Position numbers and translations under genes: made by a program. Source: Pictodentalium vernedei (taxonomy: Eukaryota; Mollusca; Scaphopoda; Dentaliida; Dentaliidae). From it: 64,000 nucleotides of DNA. The stretch covers positions 29,093,128-29,157,127 of the forward strand of contig CM062294.1 of the NCBI GenBank assembly GCA_031216915.1, written 5' to 3'. A model generated the notes under the pieces. It was not told the origin of the DNA. It worked only from the letters and a program-made list of their open reading frames with translations, and did not search any database. Below are positions 1 to 12,144 of the stretch, in pieces (the stretch's first letter is position 1; every line of letters starts with the position of its first letter).

Positions 1-629
<629 letters not shown>

Positions 630-3001
630 TTATTCATTGATGGGCTCTAATTTAGTCCTTACAAGGATGTTACGCAAGCTTTTGTTTTTCTTATAGGCGA
701 TGAGAGGTCGAAGATTCAAAGGTTCATTTAATTTAGCATTGGTAAAATTGAATTCATCTTTTAACATTTTTGCTATTTCGATATTCATTCTGTTGTACGT
801 TAAAGTGAAAGGAATGATGGACCTCCTTTCGCATTCGCCCTCTGATATGTTCATACCAAATGGCCAGAGGGTTTGAAGCGTATTGATCCAAAAAGCTTCA
901 CGTTTTTTTCTAAATTCATCCGTTTCTTCTAATGTGTCTTTAATTGGTGGTTGTTCAATAGGATGGATTTCGAAATCGTCCAAAGAATGGCCAGGAAGGT
1001 TAAAATGTTGTGCTACTGGGGCATCAGCATTATGTTTTATATCCTGTTTGTGTCTAGTAGCACGTTCTCGGAAAGGATTTTGACTTTGACCAACATACTG
1101 TTTCCGACATCGCTTACAAGTGATAAGGTAAATAATGTTTGGTGAATCACAATGGAGGGGGTTACGGATCTGATAATGATTTTTCGTTTGTTCGGAGGAA
1201 AATTCCTCTTTATGATCAGGCATAAAAGTATGCAGTCTACAACGAGGCTTTTTGCAATTAAATACCGCGCCACTACTATTTTGCAACGGTCTGTTGTGTT
1301 CAATCTTCAGTGGTTCGAAATCGGTAGTTTCAGCTGGACTTTCGAGCTTTTTCAGGGTTTGGGATTTCAGGCTACGCAGAAGGCGCAGCGAGTACCCTCT
1401 CGATCTGAGGGCGCCAAATAGAGTAGAACAAGCCTCATTGAAATTTACCTTATCACTTGAATTGCGGTGGAAACGAATGAGCTGTGATTTGATGATACCT
1501 TTAAATGTATGTTGAGGATGAAATGATTTTGTGTGCAACAATTGATGTGAATCAGTTGGTTTAAAATACACTTTATAATCTAAATGACCGGACGCCTGAA
1601 ATTGCTTGCCTTTATACACGGTCACATCGAGAAAATCTACAGAATTTTCACTGATAGTAGCTTTCAATTTAATATTTGGATCGTGATTGTTCAAAATTTC
1701 TAAAAATTCATCAAAATCTTCTTTTGAATGTTCCCAAATAATAAAAATGTCATCTAAATACCTGAGATATACGAGAGGATGCTTTGCACATTTGCTTGGG
1801 GCATTTTCCTCCCATTCCGCTACATAAATGCTTGCAAAATTAGGACTGAATCTTTTGCCCATAGGACAACCCATTATTTGTAGAAAATATTCTCCATTGA
1901 ATTGAAAGTCATTACCTTTAAGCTCAGCTCTAAAAGATCCAAAATTTGTTCATCCGGGCGTTTCGCATCCGGATATTTTTCAAATGCATTTTTAACTGAT
2001 TTAACACCTTTATCAATATCAATGTTCGTATACATACTGTCGATATCCAAAGTGGCCAGAATTGCATTTTTCGATATTTTCAATTTCGAAATTTTTGACA
2101 GGAAATCCTGTGTATTTTTTAGACAGCTCGGATGTCTATTTGCTATAGGTTTCAGATGATAATCAATTAATTCCGAGATCGCATAAGATTCCGAATTACA
2201 ATCTGATACAATTGGCCTCCCGGATGGAGTTAAGTCATCCGTCCATGAAGAACGGTCCTTGTGGATCTTTGGTAGGATATAAAATTGTCTTGTTTGAGCA
2301 CTGAGCTTAGCTGTTAAATATTTCAATTGTTTTTTGGTAATGTGACCTTCGTCGAGGAGAAATTTTAAGATCTTATTGAATTTTTCGATATTACTAGGCC
2401 AAATAAGTGAATCTATTTTCTTATAATGTTTAGTATTGCTGAGTTGTCTCATGGCTTCCTTTATATAATTATCCCGAGATAGAACAACTACCGACCCACC
2501 TTTGTCGGCTGGTTTAATTACTAATTTCTTATTTTTTCGAAGTTTCGTGAGGGCTCTCCGTTCACCAGCTGTTAAATTGTCTTTATCGGAGAGTATGTTC
2601 ATGCTGAACACCTTTTTGATGATTCGTTTGCTAGCCTCAATAATTTCGGGATCTACTTCACTATCTGGAGGTGACCAACCAGATGATTCTGTAAAAGGAA
2701 GTTTCCGACCGCTGGAGTTTCTAAAGCGGTCGGCTAATTTCATTTGCCTAAGAAAATTACAGTTGTATGATGGTAAATTTGTTTGGTTATCAGTTTTAGG
2801 CTTGGGTGTTGGTACAAAAGTTAAACCGCGATCTAAAAGAGATTTCTCTTGGGTTGTTAGGTCATTGGTGCCAGACAGGTTAACCACATTAGTTCCTAAT
2901 CCCACATCTGTTAGGCGGCTGTTACCTTTGCCTTTACTTAGTTTAAATTTAGGTGGTTCAACCAGTGATCGTACATAATATTGGCGGTTCTCGTGGTCCA
3001 A
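630..3001 (-). pseudogene. PLE copy A ORF2 (reverse transcriptase + GIY-YIG), frameshifted
   Basis: Same protein as the intact 790-residue ORF2 of copies B and D, but split into an N-terminal part (1874-3001) and a C-terminal part (630-1874). The break is a one-base deletion in a T run near 1915-1919: three T where copy B has four at about 5965. The frame is lost just before the MGCPMGKRFSP block. The RT box YLDDIF and the GIY-YIG block YLITCKRCRKQYVGQS remain readable in the C-terminal part. The upstream end overlaps ORF1 exactly as in the intact copies, with the same slippery heptamer at 2941-2947. This copy is non-functional as it stands, although the damage is slight and the copy is young. 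Confidence 0.93.
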
Positions 3002-3708
3002 TGGATTAAATCCTGAGCAACATCAAACTTCGCGTCATCAATTTTTGGTATCACGTTAACGTCCTTCACATTCCGAATGGTTTCGTTGATGATGCTCAGG
3101 GTTCTCCTCTCAGCCTGAGGGAGTTTTTGCGAAAAGTTTAGTTCAGCGAAATAAATTTTTGCTGATCTAAACTTGACCCTGATATCGCTAAGAATATTCC
3201 GCAACTGCTTAACTACGAGATCAGAATTATCGTTTCGAGAATTCACGCCAATATTTAATAATATTTTTTGGGGACTGGACTGGCCCCTGTGCCCTTTAAA
3301 CATAGAGCGCAGATGATTGAATTTGGCGCCGGGGTAACACTCCACCTGGATGTCCGGATGGGGATTTCGATCAATGCGTCCTAAATTTGAACTTCCAATC
3401 ATAAGGATGTTTTTACAAACATCGGGGAGGCGCCAATTCCTTTTGTCAAAATTAACTCCGCTTTTATGCCGAAACTGGGAGAATTTAGAATCAAATGAGC
3501 GGCCCGAGTTGCGGCTCGGTGATTTGACTTTCTCTGAGTACGATATACCTGGTTGAACCACACTAGAGGCAGGAGAAGGGGCAGAAGAAACAGAAGCAGG
3601 AGAGGAAACAGAAGCAGGAGAAGAAACAGAAGGAGGAGGAGGAGGAGTTCTAGTGAGAGCACTAGGAGAACCAGAGAAGAAAGGCTGAGGAGGAGTAGGA
3701 GGTAGAGG
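2938..3708 (-). pseudogene. PLE copy A ORF1, 5'-truncated (esterase-like C-terminus)
   Basis: Carries the Ser/Pro-rich linker and the whole C-terminal SGNH-like domain (blocks LMIGSSNLGRI, ECYPGA, LNIGVNS and DLIHWT), ending at a stop in 2938-2940. The N-terminal half is missing. Homology to copies B and D stops at about 3708, where the linker repeat GTTTGCGTGTTTTGCC begins, so this is a partial tandem copy. The linker differs from B and D by several in-frame 12- to 15-base repeats coding Ser-Pro-Ala-Ser-Val. The reading frame stays open up to the truncation point. Confidence 0.9.
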
Positions 3709-4484
<776 letters not shown>

Positions 4485-4487
<3 letters not shown>

Positions 4488-4676
4488 AGGTTAAAAAATC
4501 GCACTGGCACAGACATTTCATACTGAAACGTTTTTTTCTTTTAATATGCCGCCGAAAAATTGTTTTCATTTACTGAACCCAGATGGGTTTCAAACATGAC
4601 AAAAAATTACACCAAATTTGATTTAAACTAAGTGATGAGCTTAGGAACTGGTTAAACTGACTGGCAATAATTGATG
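4485..4676 (-). other. 3' untranslated region of PLE copy B
   Basis: Homologous to 439-629 and 12145-12335. It joins the ORF2 stop region to the (TG)n boundary. Confidence 0.8.
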
Positions 4677-7049
4677 TTATTCATTGATGGGCTCTAATTT
4701 AGTCCTTACAAGGATGTTACGCAAGCTTTTGTTTTTCTTATAGGCGATGACAGGTCGAAGATTCAAAGGTTCATTTAATTTAGCATTGGTAAAATTGAAT
4801 TCATCTTTTAACATTTTTGCTATTTCGATATTCATTCTGTTGTACGTTAAAGTGAAAGGAATGATGGACCTTCTTTCGCATTCGCCCTCTGATATGTTCA
4901 TACCAAATGGCCAGAGGGTTTGAAGCGTATTGATCCAAAAAGCTTCACGTTTTTTTCTAAATTCATCCGTTTCTTCTAATGTGTCTTTAATTGGTGGTTG
5001 TTCAATTGGGTGGATTTCGAAATCGTCCAAAGAATGGCCAGGAAGGTTAAAATGTTGTGCTACTGGGGCATCAGCATTATGTTTTATATCCTGTTTGTGT
5101 CTAGTAGCACGTTCTCGAAAAGGATTTTGACTTTGACCAACATACTGTTTCCGACATCGCTTACAAGTGATAAGGTAAATAATGTTTGGTGAATCACAAT
5201 GGAGGGGGTTACGGATCTGATAATGATTTTTCGTTTGTTCGGAGGAAAATTCCTCTTTCTGATCAGGCATAAAAGTATGCAGTCTACAACGAGGCTTTTT
5301 GCAATTAAATACCGCGCCACTACTATTTTGCAACGGTCTGTTGTGTTCAATCTTCAGTGGTTCGAAATCGGTAGTTTCAGCTGGACTTTCGAGCTTTTTC
5401 AAGGTTTGGGATTTCAGGCTACGCAATAGGCGCAGCGAGTACCCTCTCGATCTGAGGGCGCCAAATAGAGTAGAACAAGCCTCATTGAAATTTACCTTAT
5501 CACTTGAATTGCGGTGGAAACGAATGAGCTGTGATTTGATGATACCTTTAAATGTATGTTGAGGATGAAATGATTTAGTGTGCAACAATTGATGTGAATC
5601 AGTTGGTTTAAAATATACTTTATAATCTAAATGACCGGACGCCTGAAATTGCTTGCCTTTATACACGGTTACATCGAGAAAATCAACAGAATTTTCACTG
5701 ATAGTAGCTTTCAATTTAATATTTGGATCGTGATTATTCAAAATTTCTAAAAATTCATCAAAATCTTCTTTTGAATGTTCCCAAATAATAAAAATGTCAT
5801 CTAAATATCTGAGATATACGAGAGGATGCTTTGCACATTTGCTTAAGGCATTTTCCTCCCATTCCGCTACATAAATGCTTGCAAAATTAGGACTGAATCT
5901 TTTACCCATAGGACAACCCATTATTTGTAGAAAATATTCTCCATTGAATTGAAAGTCATTACCTTTTAAGCTCAGCTCTAAAAGATCCAAAATTTGTTCA
6001 TCCGGGCGTTTCGCATCCGGATATTTTTCAAATGCATTTTTAACTGATTTAACACCTTTATCAATATCAATGTTCGTATACATACTGTCGATATCCAAAG
6101 TAGCCAGAATTGCATTTTTTGATATTTTCAATTTCGAAATTTGTGACAGGAAATCCTGTGTGTTTTTTAGATAGCTCGGATGTCTATTTGCTATAGGTTT
6201 AAGATGATAATCAATTAATTCCGAGATCGCATAAGATTCCGAATTACAATCTGATACAATTGGCCTCCCGGGTGGAGTTAAGTCATCCGTCCATGAAGAA
6301 CGGTCCTTGTGGATCTTTGGTAGGATATAAAATTGTCTTGTTTGAGCACTGAGCTTAGCTGTTAAATATTTCAATTGTTTTTTGGTAATGTGACCTTCGT
6401 CGAGGAGAAATTTTAAGATCTTATTGAATTTTTCGATATTACTAGGCCAAATAAGTGAATCTATTTTCTTATAATGTTTAGTATTGCTGAGTTGTCTCAT
6501 GGCTTCCTTTATATAATTATCCCGAGATAGAACAACTACCGACCCACCTTTGTCGGCTGGTTTAATTACTAATTTCTTATTTTTTCGAAGTTTCGTGAGG
6601 GCTCTCCGTTCACCAGCTGTTAAATTGTCTTTATCGGAGAGTATGTTCATGCTGAACACCTTTTTGATGATTCGTTTGCTAGCCTCAATAATTTCGGGAT
6701 CTACTTCACTATCTGGAGGTGACCAACCAGATGATTCTGTAAAAGGAAGTTTCCGACCGCTGGAGTTTCTAAAGCGGTCGGCTAATTTCATTTGCCTAAG
6801 AAAATTACAGTTGTATGATGGTAAATTTGTTTGGTTATCAGTTTTAGGCTTTGGTGCTGGTACAAAAGTTAAACCGCGATCTAAAAGAGATTTCTCTTGG
6901 GTTGTTAGGTCATTGGTGCCAGACAGGTTAACCACATTAGTTCCTAATCCCACATCTGTTAGGCGGCTGTTACCTTTGCCTTTACTTAGTTTAAATTTAG
7001 GTGGTTCAACCAGTGATCGTACATAATATTGGCGGTTCTCGTGGTCCAA
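4677..7049 (-). CDS. PLE copy B ORF2: reverse transcriptase with GIY-YIG endonuclease
   Basis: Intact 790-codon frame of a Penelope-like retroelement. Residues about 150-470 are the RT: LVIKPADKGGSVVVLSRDNY at about 160, YILPKIHK at 241, GRPIVSDCNS at 261, ATLDIDSMYTNI at 316, MGCPMGKRFSP at 377, and the catalytic YLDD at 415-418. A Cys/His-containing spacer (NCKKPRC near 582, HC at 617) leads to a C-terminal GIY-YIG nuclease: NIIYLITCKRCRKQYVGQS at about 622-640, then FRERATRHKQDIKH. PLEs use these two activities for target-primed reverse transcription. The first in-frame start-like codon is TTG at 7049; an in-frame TGA lies a little upstream and there is no AUG until residue 87. Expression is therefore best explained by -1 frameshifting from ORF1, with real coding beginning at about 6988. 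The frame differs from copy D by one residue (Gln versus Pro near 574). Confidence 0.95.
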   Translation of the reverse strand: MDHENRQYYVRSLVEPPKFKLSKGKGNSRLTDVGLGTNVVNLSGTNDLTTQEKSLLDRGLTFVPAPKPKTDNQTNLPSYNCNFLRQMKLADRFRNSSGRKLPFTESSGWSPPDSEVDPEIIEASKRIIKKVFSMNILSDKDNLTAGERRALTKLRKNKKLVIKPADKGGSVVVLSRDNYIKEAMRQLSNTKHYKKIDSLIWPSNIEKFNKILKFLLDEGHITKKQLKYLTAKLSAQTRQFYILPKIHKDRSSWTDDLTPPGRPIVSDCNSESYAISELIDYHLKPIANRHPSYLKNTQDFLSQISKLKISKNAILATLDIDSMYTNIDIDKGVKSVKNAFEKYPDAKRPDEQILDLLELSLKGNDFQFNGEYFLQIMGCPMGKRFSPNFASIYVAEWEENALSKCAKHPLVYLRYLDDIFIIWEHSKEDFDEFLEILNNHDPNIKLKATISENSVDFLDVTVYKGKQFQASGHLDYKVYFKPTDSHQLLHTKSFHPQHTFKGIIKSQLIRFHRNSSDKVNFNEACSTLFGALRSRGYSLRLLRSLKSQTLKKLESPAETTDFEPLKIEHNRPLQNSSGAVFNCKKPRCRLHTFMPDQKEEFSSEQTKNHYQIRNPLHCDSPNIIYLITCKRCRKQYVGQSQNPFRERATRHKQDIKHNADAPVAQHFNLPGHSLDDFEIHPIEQPPIKDTLEETDEFRKKREAFWINTLQTLWPFGMNISEGECERRSIIPFTLTYNRMNIEIAKMLKDEFNFTNAKLNEPLNLRPVIAYKKNKSLRNILVRTKLEPINE

Positions 7050-8485
7050 TGGATTAAATCCTGAGCAACATCAAACTTCGCGTCATCAATTTTTGGTATC
7101 ACGTTAACGTCCTTCACTTTCCGAATGGTTTCGTTGATGATGCTCAGGGTTCTCCTCTCAGCCTGAGGGAGTTTTTGCGAAAAGTTTAGTTCAGCGAAAT
7201 AAATTTTTGCTGATCTAAACTTGACCCTGATATCGCTAAGCATATTCCGCAACTGCTTAACTACGAGATCAGAATTATCGTTTCGAGAATTCACGCCAAT
7301 ATTTAATAATATTTTTTGGGGACTGGACTGGCCCCTGTGCCCTTTAAACATAGAGCGCAGATGATTGAATTTGGCGCCGGGGTAACACTCCACCTGGATG
7401 TCCGGATGGGGATTTCGATCAATGCGTCCTAAATTTGAACTTCCAATCATAAGGATGTTTTTACAAACATCGGGGAGGCGCCAATTCCTTTTGTCAAAAT
7501 TAACTCCGCTTTTATGCCGAAACTGGGAGAATTTAGAATCAAATGAGCGGCCCGAGTTGCGGCTCGGTGATTTGACTTTCTCTGAGTACGATATACCTGG
7601 TTGAACCACACTAGATGCAGGGGAAGGGGGAGAAGAAACAGAAGCAGGAGAAGAAACAGACACAGGAGAAGAAACAGAAGGAGGAGGAGGAGTTCTAGTG
7701 AGAGCACTAGGAGAACTAGAAAAGAAAGGCTGAGGAGGAGTAGGAGGTAGAGGAACAAGACGAGGCGAGACAGCGTTACTCAATTTGCGAGCATCTTCAG
7801 TCACAATATGGACCGGAGATGTTTGCAAATTGAGGCGCTTACTCTGAGAGAAAGAAGAAGTAGAAGGAAAAGAAGAGGGAGAAGTGCTTTGCCTTGATCT
7901 TTTCTTATTTTGCTTTTCGCGTTGGGGTAGAGGGACAACACGGGCCGGAGTTTGCTTGCTCCCTCCCGTATTGTTCCTTACTCCAGACGCTGGGCGAAGT
8001 TCCGAAATGTAAGACTCATAGGCCGAAATCGTCTTACCTGTCAACTTGTTTTTAAAGTTTTTTTGAGCCCAGATCAAGGCACGCGCCGAAGCGCTGTTGA
8101 AGTCTATCTTTTCGAGTCCAGGAGGTGGTCGCATAGCCAAAGTTATCTTAGACTTCAACTGGTTTAAATTTATCTTATAATGCTCAATTAAAGCATTTAA
8201 CGTTTGGTTGGCCCATCCCACACTAATCTGTCGAAAAACAGAAAAAATGTGTGGGGTGGGAAGAGCCGGCTTTAGAAAGCCCCCTAACTCATCTACTTTC
8301 TTCTCCAACTGCTTCGGGAAATCCCGGTTGGCCAAATGCTGCTCTAGGAGCCCAATATGGTGCATACACTGAATCACCTGGAAAAGGGCCTTGACCAATC
8401 TAGAATAGGCCTGGAACGATTGTTCCTGGCCCCTTCCAGACTGGGCAACTCTCTTTCCCTGATGCTTCTGTCTTTTTTGAGCCAT
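6986..8485 (-). CDS. PLE copy B ORF1: SGNH/GDSL-esterase-like protein with coiled N-terminus
   Basis: 499 codons starting at an ATG (8483-8485). Residues 1-165 are helical and basic, possibly nucleic-acid binding or oligomerising, with no family I can name. Residues 165-340 are low-complexity Ser/Pro/Arg. Residues 342-499 match the SGNH hydrolase pattern: block I ILMIGSSN with candidate nucleophile Ser350, block II CYPGA with Gly370, block III LLNIGVNS with Asn near 395-399, and block V DLIHWT with Asp476 and His479. Esterase-like domains are known in the ORF1 of some CR1-type non-LTR elements. Their role there is unclear, possibly membrane or protein association. The stop overlaps ORF2 by 64 nt in the -1 frame, so the protein is probably made both alone and fused to the RT. 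Confidence 0.88.
   Translation of the reverse strand: MAQKRQKHQGKRVAQSGRGQEQSFQAYSRLVKALFQVIQCMHHIGLLEQHLANRDFPKQLEKKVDELGGFLKPALPTPHIFSVFRQISVGWANQTLNALIEHYKINLNQLKSKITLAMRPPPGLEKIDFNSASARALIWAQKNFKNKLTGKTISAYESYISELRPASGVRNNTGGSKQTPARVVPLPQREKQNKKRSRQSTSPSSFPSTSSFSQSKRLNLQTSPVHIVTEDARKLSNAVSPRLVPLPPTPPQPFFSSSPSALTRTPPPPSVSSPVSVSSPASVSSPPSPASSVVQPGISYSEKVKSPSRNSGRSFDSKFSQFRHKSGVNFDKRNWRLPDVCKNILMIGSSNLGRIDRNPHPDIQVECYPGAKFNHLRSMFKGHRGQSSPQKILLNIGVNSRNDNSDLVVKQLRNMLSDIRVKFRSAKIYFAELNFSQKLPQAERRTLSIINETIRKVKDVNVIPKIDDAKFDVAQDLIHWTTRTANIMYDHWLNHLNLN
6989..6998 (-). promoter_or_regulatory. -1 programmed ribosomal frameshift site, ORF1 to ORF2 (copy B)
   Basis: In the ORF1 frame the last codons read CTA AAT TTA AAC TAA. 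They contain two overlapping X XXY YYZ heptamers, A AAT TTA (6992-6998) and T TTA AAC (6989-6995), directly before the stop at 6986-6988. Slipping back one base gives CTA AGT AAA GGC, which is the ORF2 frame (LSKG). Both heptamers are well-known slippery sequences in retroviruses and coronaviruses respectively. Downstream, AGGTAAC could pair with GTTAACCT with one bulge. That structure is my inference. Confidence 0.8.
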
Positions 8486-8700
8486 TTGAAGAATAAGTAG
8501 ATGAATTTAAAATGAAATTAAAATGAAGAAATGAAATAAATTAAAATGAAATCTAGATATTACCTATTAGAGAAGATACCTGGATTGGTTGTAGTCTTCA
8601 GCAAAGGGAGAAAATAATCCGTCTGTCTCGACGCGTTTCGCTTGGTTTGGCTTTTTCAAAGAGACTTTGAGGAAAATGATTCCAACTTTGGGAGGACATG
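8486..8700 (-). other. 5' leader of PLE copy B
   Basis: Non-coding sequence upstream of the ORF1 ATG, matched by copy D (16142-16277) and, in the opposite orientation, by copy E (about 18482-18691). Homology to E continues past the ribozyme-like fold at 8625-8665 to about 8700 and then stops, which marks the limit of recognisable element sequence. Confidence 0.7.
8625..8665 (-). ncRNA. Hammerhead-ribozyme-like motif in PLE leader (copy B)
   Basis: In element sense, GTCTC (8665-8661) pairs with GAGAC (8629-8625) as a 5-bp stem I. Between them lie a degenerate CUGANGA box (UUUGAAAA), a short stem II region, GAAAC (8639-8635) and GCGTC, giving the core order box-GAAA-GUC then stem I. PLEs are known to carry minimal hammerheads with a very short stem III. 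The box deviates from consensus, so this copy is more likely a decayed or atypical ribozyme than a proven active one. Copy E has the same 41-nt arrangement. Confidence 0.45.
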
Positions 8701-8865
8701 CATGGTATATATCCATATGTGGGCTGGGGGTGTTTTTCACAGCTCAGTACATAATTGGACTCGGTAACAAGCTGACAAATGTCACTCATCTAATTAATTC
8801 TTTTCAATCTGAGATGTTCCAAGTTTGTTTTTCACAACTCAGTTTGTGTCGTCCAAACAAATCAG

Positions 8866-9000
8866 ATGAAGCCCTATTGATTGGCTTCCATTGAATTTTA
8901 ATCAGTCAGTGAGTGGTTTGCTTTACTGACCCCATGAAGCCCTATTGGTTGGCTTTGATTTAAGTAAAACCAATCGGGAGCGGTTTGCTTTACTGGCTTC
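8866..9000. repeat. Two-copy direct repeat of about 67 bp
   Basis: GATGAAGCCCTATTGATTGG (8866) and CATGAAGCCCTATTGGTTGG (8934) begin two diverged copies, each ending GGTTTGCTTTACTG. No coding signal. It lies upstream of the recognisable PLE leader. Confidence 0.7.
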
Positions 9001-9295
9001 AGAAGTATGTGAAAATAATATGAAAAAATGGTTTGATAAAATAAAATATATTGAGACTAAAGAAATAAATGAAAAAATACGCCAAATGTCATGATGCCTC
9101 ACGAATGTTATCAGTTGGAATGAATATCCCCCGACGGAGGTTTATGACGGAAAATATTTTACACCACGTAGAAATTGTGTGTTTTACCTTCTGAACCTCT
9201 ACATTGTGTGAAAGGTAGGAAAATTTTAATTAAAAATAAAAATAATAATAATTTAAATAAATGAATCAACCAAATAAATAAATGAATCAACCAAA

Positions 9296-9326
<31 letters not shown>

Positions 9327-9530
9327 CTAAATAAATAAAAATTAATAAAAAATTGAAAATAAAAAAATAAAAAATAAAAAATAAAAAATAATAAATAATA
9401 ATCAATAAATAAATATATAAATATATAAATAAATAAATAATAATTTTATTTAGGAAATACATACACATGATTGAAATTAGAACCTATTTTGTTTTTGGGC
9501 ATATATGAACTCTGGCACTCGCCTGTGTGT
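9001..9530. repeat. AT-rich spacer with (AAAT)n microsatellite between PLE copies B and C
   Basis: No coding signal. Positions about 9225-9445 are an impure (AAAT)n/(AATA)n tract. A short TG run at 9523-9531 abuts the 3' end of copy C, repeating the family's boundary rule. Confidence 0.75.
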
Positions 9531-9531
9531 G

Positions 9532-10784
9532 TTTGAGGTTAAAAAATCGCACTGGCACAGACATTTCATACTGAAACGTTTTTTTCTTTTAATATGCCGC
9601 CGAAAAATTGTTTTCATTTACTGAACCCAGATGGGTTTCAAACATGACAAAAAATTACACCAAATTTGATTTAAACTAAGTGATGAGCTTAGGAACTGGT
9701 TAAACTGACTGGCAATAATTGATGTTATTCATTGATGGGCTCTAATTTAGTCCTTACAAGGATGTTACGCAAGCTTTTGTTTTTCTTATAGGCGATGACA
9801 GGTCGAAGATTCAAAGGTTCATTTAATTTAGCATTGGTAAAATTGAATTCATCTTTTAACATTTTTGCTATTTCGATATTCCTTCTGTTGTACGTTAAAG
9901 TGAAAGGAATGATGGACCTTCTTTCGCATTCGCCCTCTGATATGTTCATACCAAATGGCCAGAGGGTTTGAAGCGTATTGATCCAAAAAGCTTCACGTTT
10001 TTTTCTAAATTCATCCGTTTCTTCTAATGTGTCTTTAATTGGTGGTTGTTCAATTGGGTGGATTTCGAAATCGTCCAAAGAATGGCCAGGAAGGTTAAAA
10101 TGTTGTGCTACTGGGGCATCAGCATTATGTTTTATATCCTGTTTGTGTCTAGTAGCACGTTCTCGAAAAGGATTTTGACTTTGACCAACATACTGTTTCC
10201 GACATCGCTTACAAGTGATAAGGTAAATAATGTTTGGTGAATCACAATGGAGGGGGTTACGGATCTGATAATGATTTTTCGTTTGTTCGGTGGAAATTTC
10301 CTCTTTCTGATCAGGCATAAAAGTATGCAGTCTACAACGAGGCTTTTTGCAATTAAATACCGCGCCACTACTATTTTGCAACGGTCTGTTGTGTTCAATC
10401 TTCAGTGGTTCGAAATCGGTAGTTTCAGCTGGACTTTCGAGCTTTTTCAAGGTTTGGGATTTCAGGCTACGCAATAGGCGCAGCGAGTACCCTCTCGATC
10501 TGAGGGCGCCAAATAGAGTAGAACAAGCCTCATTGAAATTTACCTTATCACTTGAATTGCGGTGGAAACGAATGAGCTGTGATTTGATGATACCTTTAAA
10601 TGTATGTTGAGGATGAAATGATTTAGTGTGCAACAATTGATGTGAATCAGTTGGTTTAAAATATACTTTATAATCTAAATGACCGGACGCCTGAAATTGC
10701 TTGCCTTTATACACGGTTACAAAGGACAAACAATGGGGTACCTCGGTATGTAGGGAAAACAAGACTGTGTGTGTGTGTGTGTGT

Positions 10785-10877
<93 letters not shown>

Positions 10878-11372
10878 AGGTCAGAATTATCGTTTCGAGA
10901 ATTCACGCCAATATTTAATAATATTTTTTGGGGACTGGACTGGCCCCTGTGCCCTTTAAACATAGAGCGCAGATGATTGAATTTGGCGCCGGGGTAACAC
11001 TCCACCTGGATGTCCGGATGGGGATTTCGATCAATGCGTCCTAAATTTGAACTTCCAATCATAAGGATGTTTTTACAAACATCGGGGAGGCGCCAATTCC
11101 TTTTGTCAAAATTAACTCCGCTTTTATGCCGAAACTGGGAGAATTTAGAATCAAATGAGCGGCCCGAGTTGCGGCTCGGTGATTTGACTTTCTCTGAGTA
11201 CGATATACCTGGTTGAACCACACTAGAGGCAGGAGAAGGGGCAGAAGAAACAGAAGCAGGAGAGGAAACAGAAGCAGGAGAAGAAACAGAAGGAGGAGGA
11301 GGAGGAGTTCTAGTGAGAGCACTAGGAGAACCAGAGAAGAAAGGCTGAGGAGGAGTAGGAGGTAGAGGAGTT
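9532..11372 (-). pseudogene. PLE copy C: internal-deletion chimera joining ORF1 to the ORF2 C-terminus
   Basis: The frame 9725-11221 is open for 498 codons but is a fusion artefact. From its 5' end it contains the SGNH-like domain of ORF1 up to NIGVNSRNDNSDL, then an (HT)n stretch translated from the TG tract plus part of the linker unit (10718-10880). It then resumes at TVYKGKQF in ORF2 and runs through the GIY-YIG domain to the normal stop. The RT core (including YLDD) and esterase block V are deleted, so it cannot be autonomous. Linker homology on the 5' side ends at 11372, as in copy A. Confidence 0.92.
10718..10880. repeat. Linker fragment plus (TG)n filling the deletion in copy C
   Basis: AAAGGACAAACAATGGGG through AACAAGACT is the right part of the PLE linker unit, followed by TG repeats (10765-10874, one TC interruption) and TTTGAGG. 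It replaces about 1.6 kb of ORF2 and the ORF1/ORF2 overlap. The right junction GAGGTCAGAATT resembles both the 3' UTR start (TTTGAGGTTA) and the ORF1 target (GAGATCAGAATT), which suggests a microhomology-mediated template switch. Confidence 0.8.

Positions 11373-12144
<772 letters not shown>

Noticed and set aside
7398-7604. Plus-strand frames opposite PLE genes (repeated in each copy)
   Set aside because: Antisense shadows of ORF1/ORF2; they recur only because the copies are near-identical.
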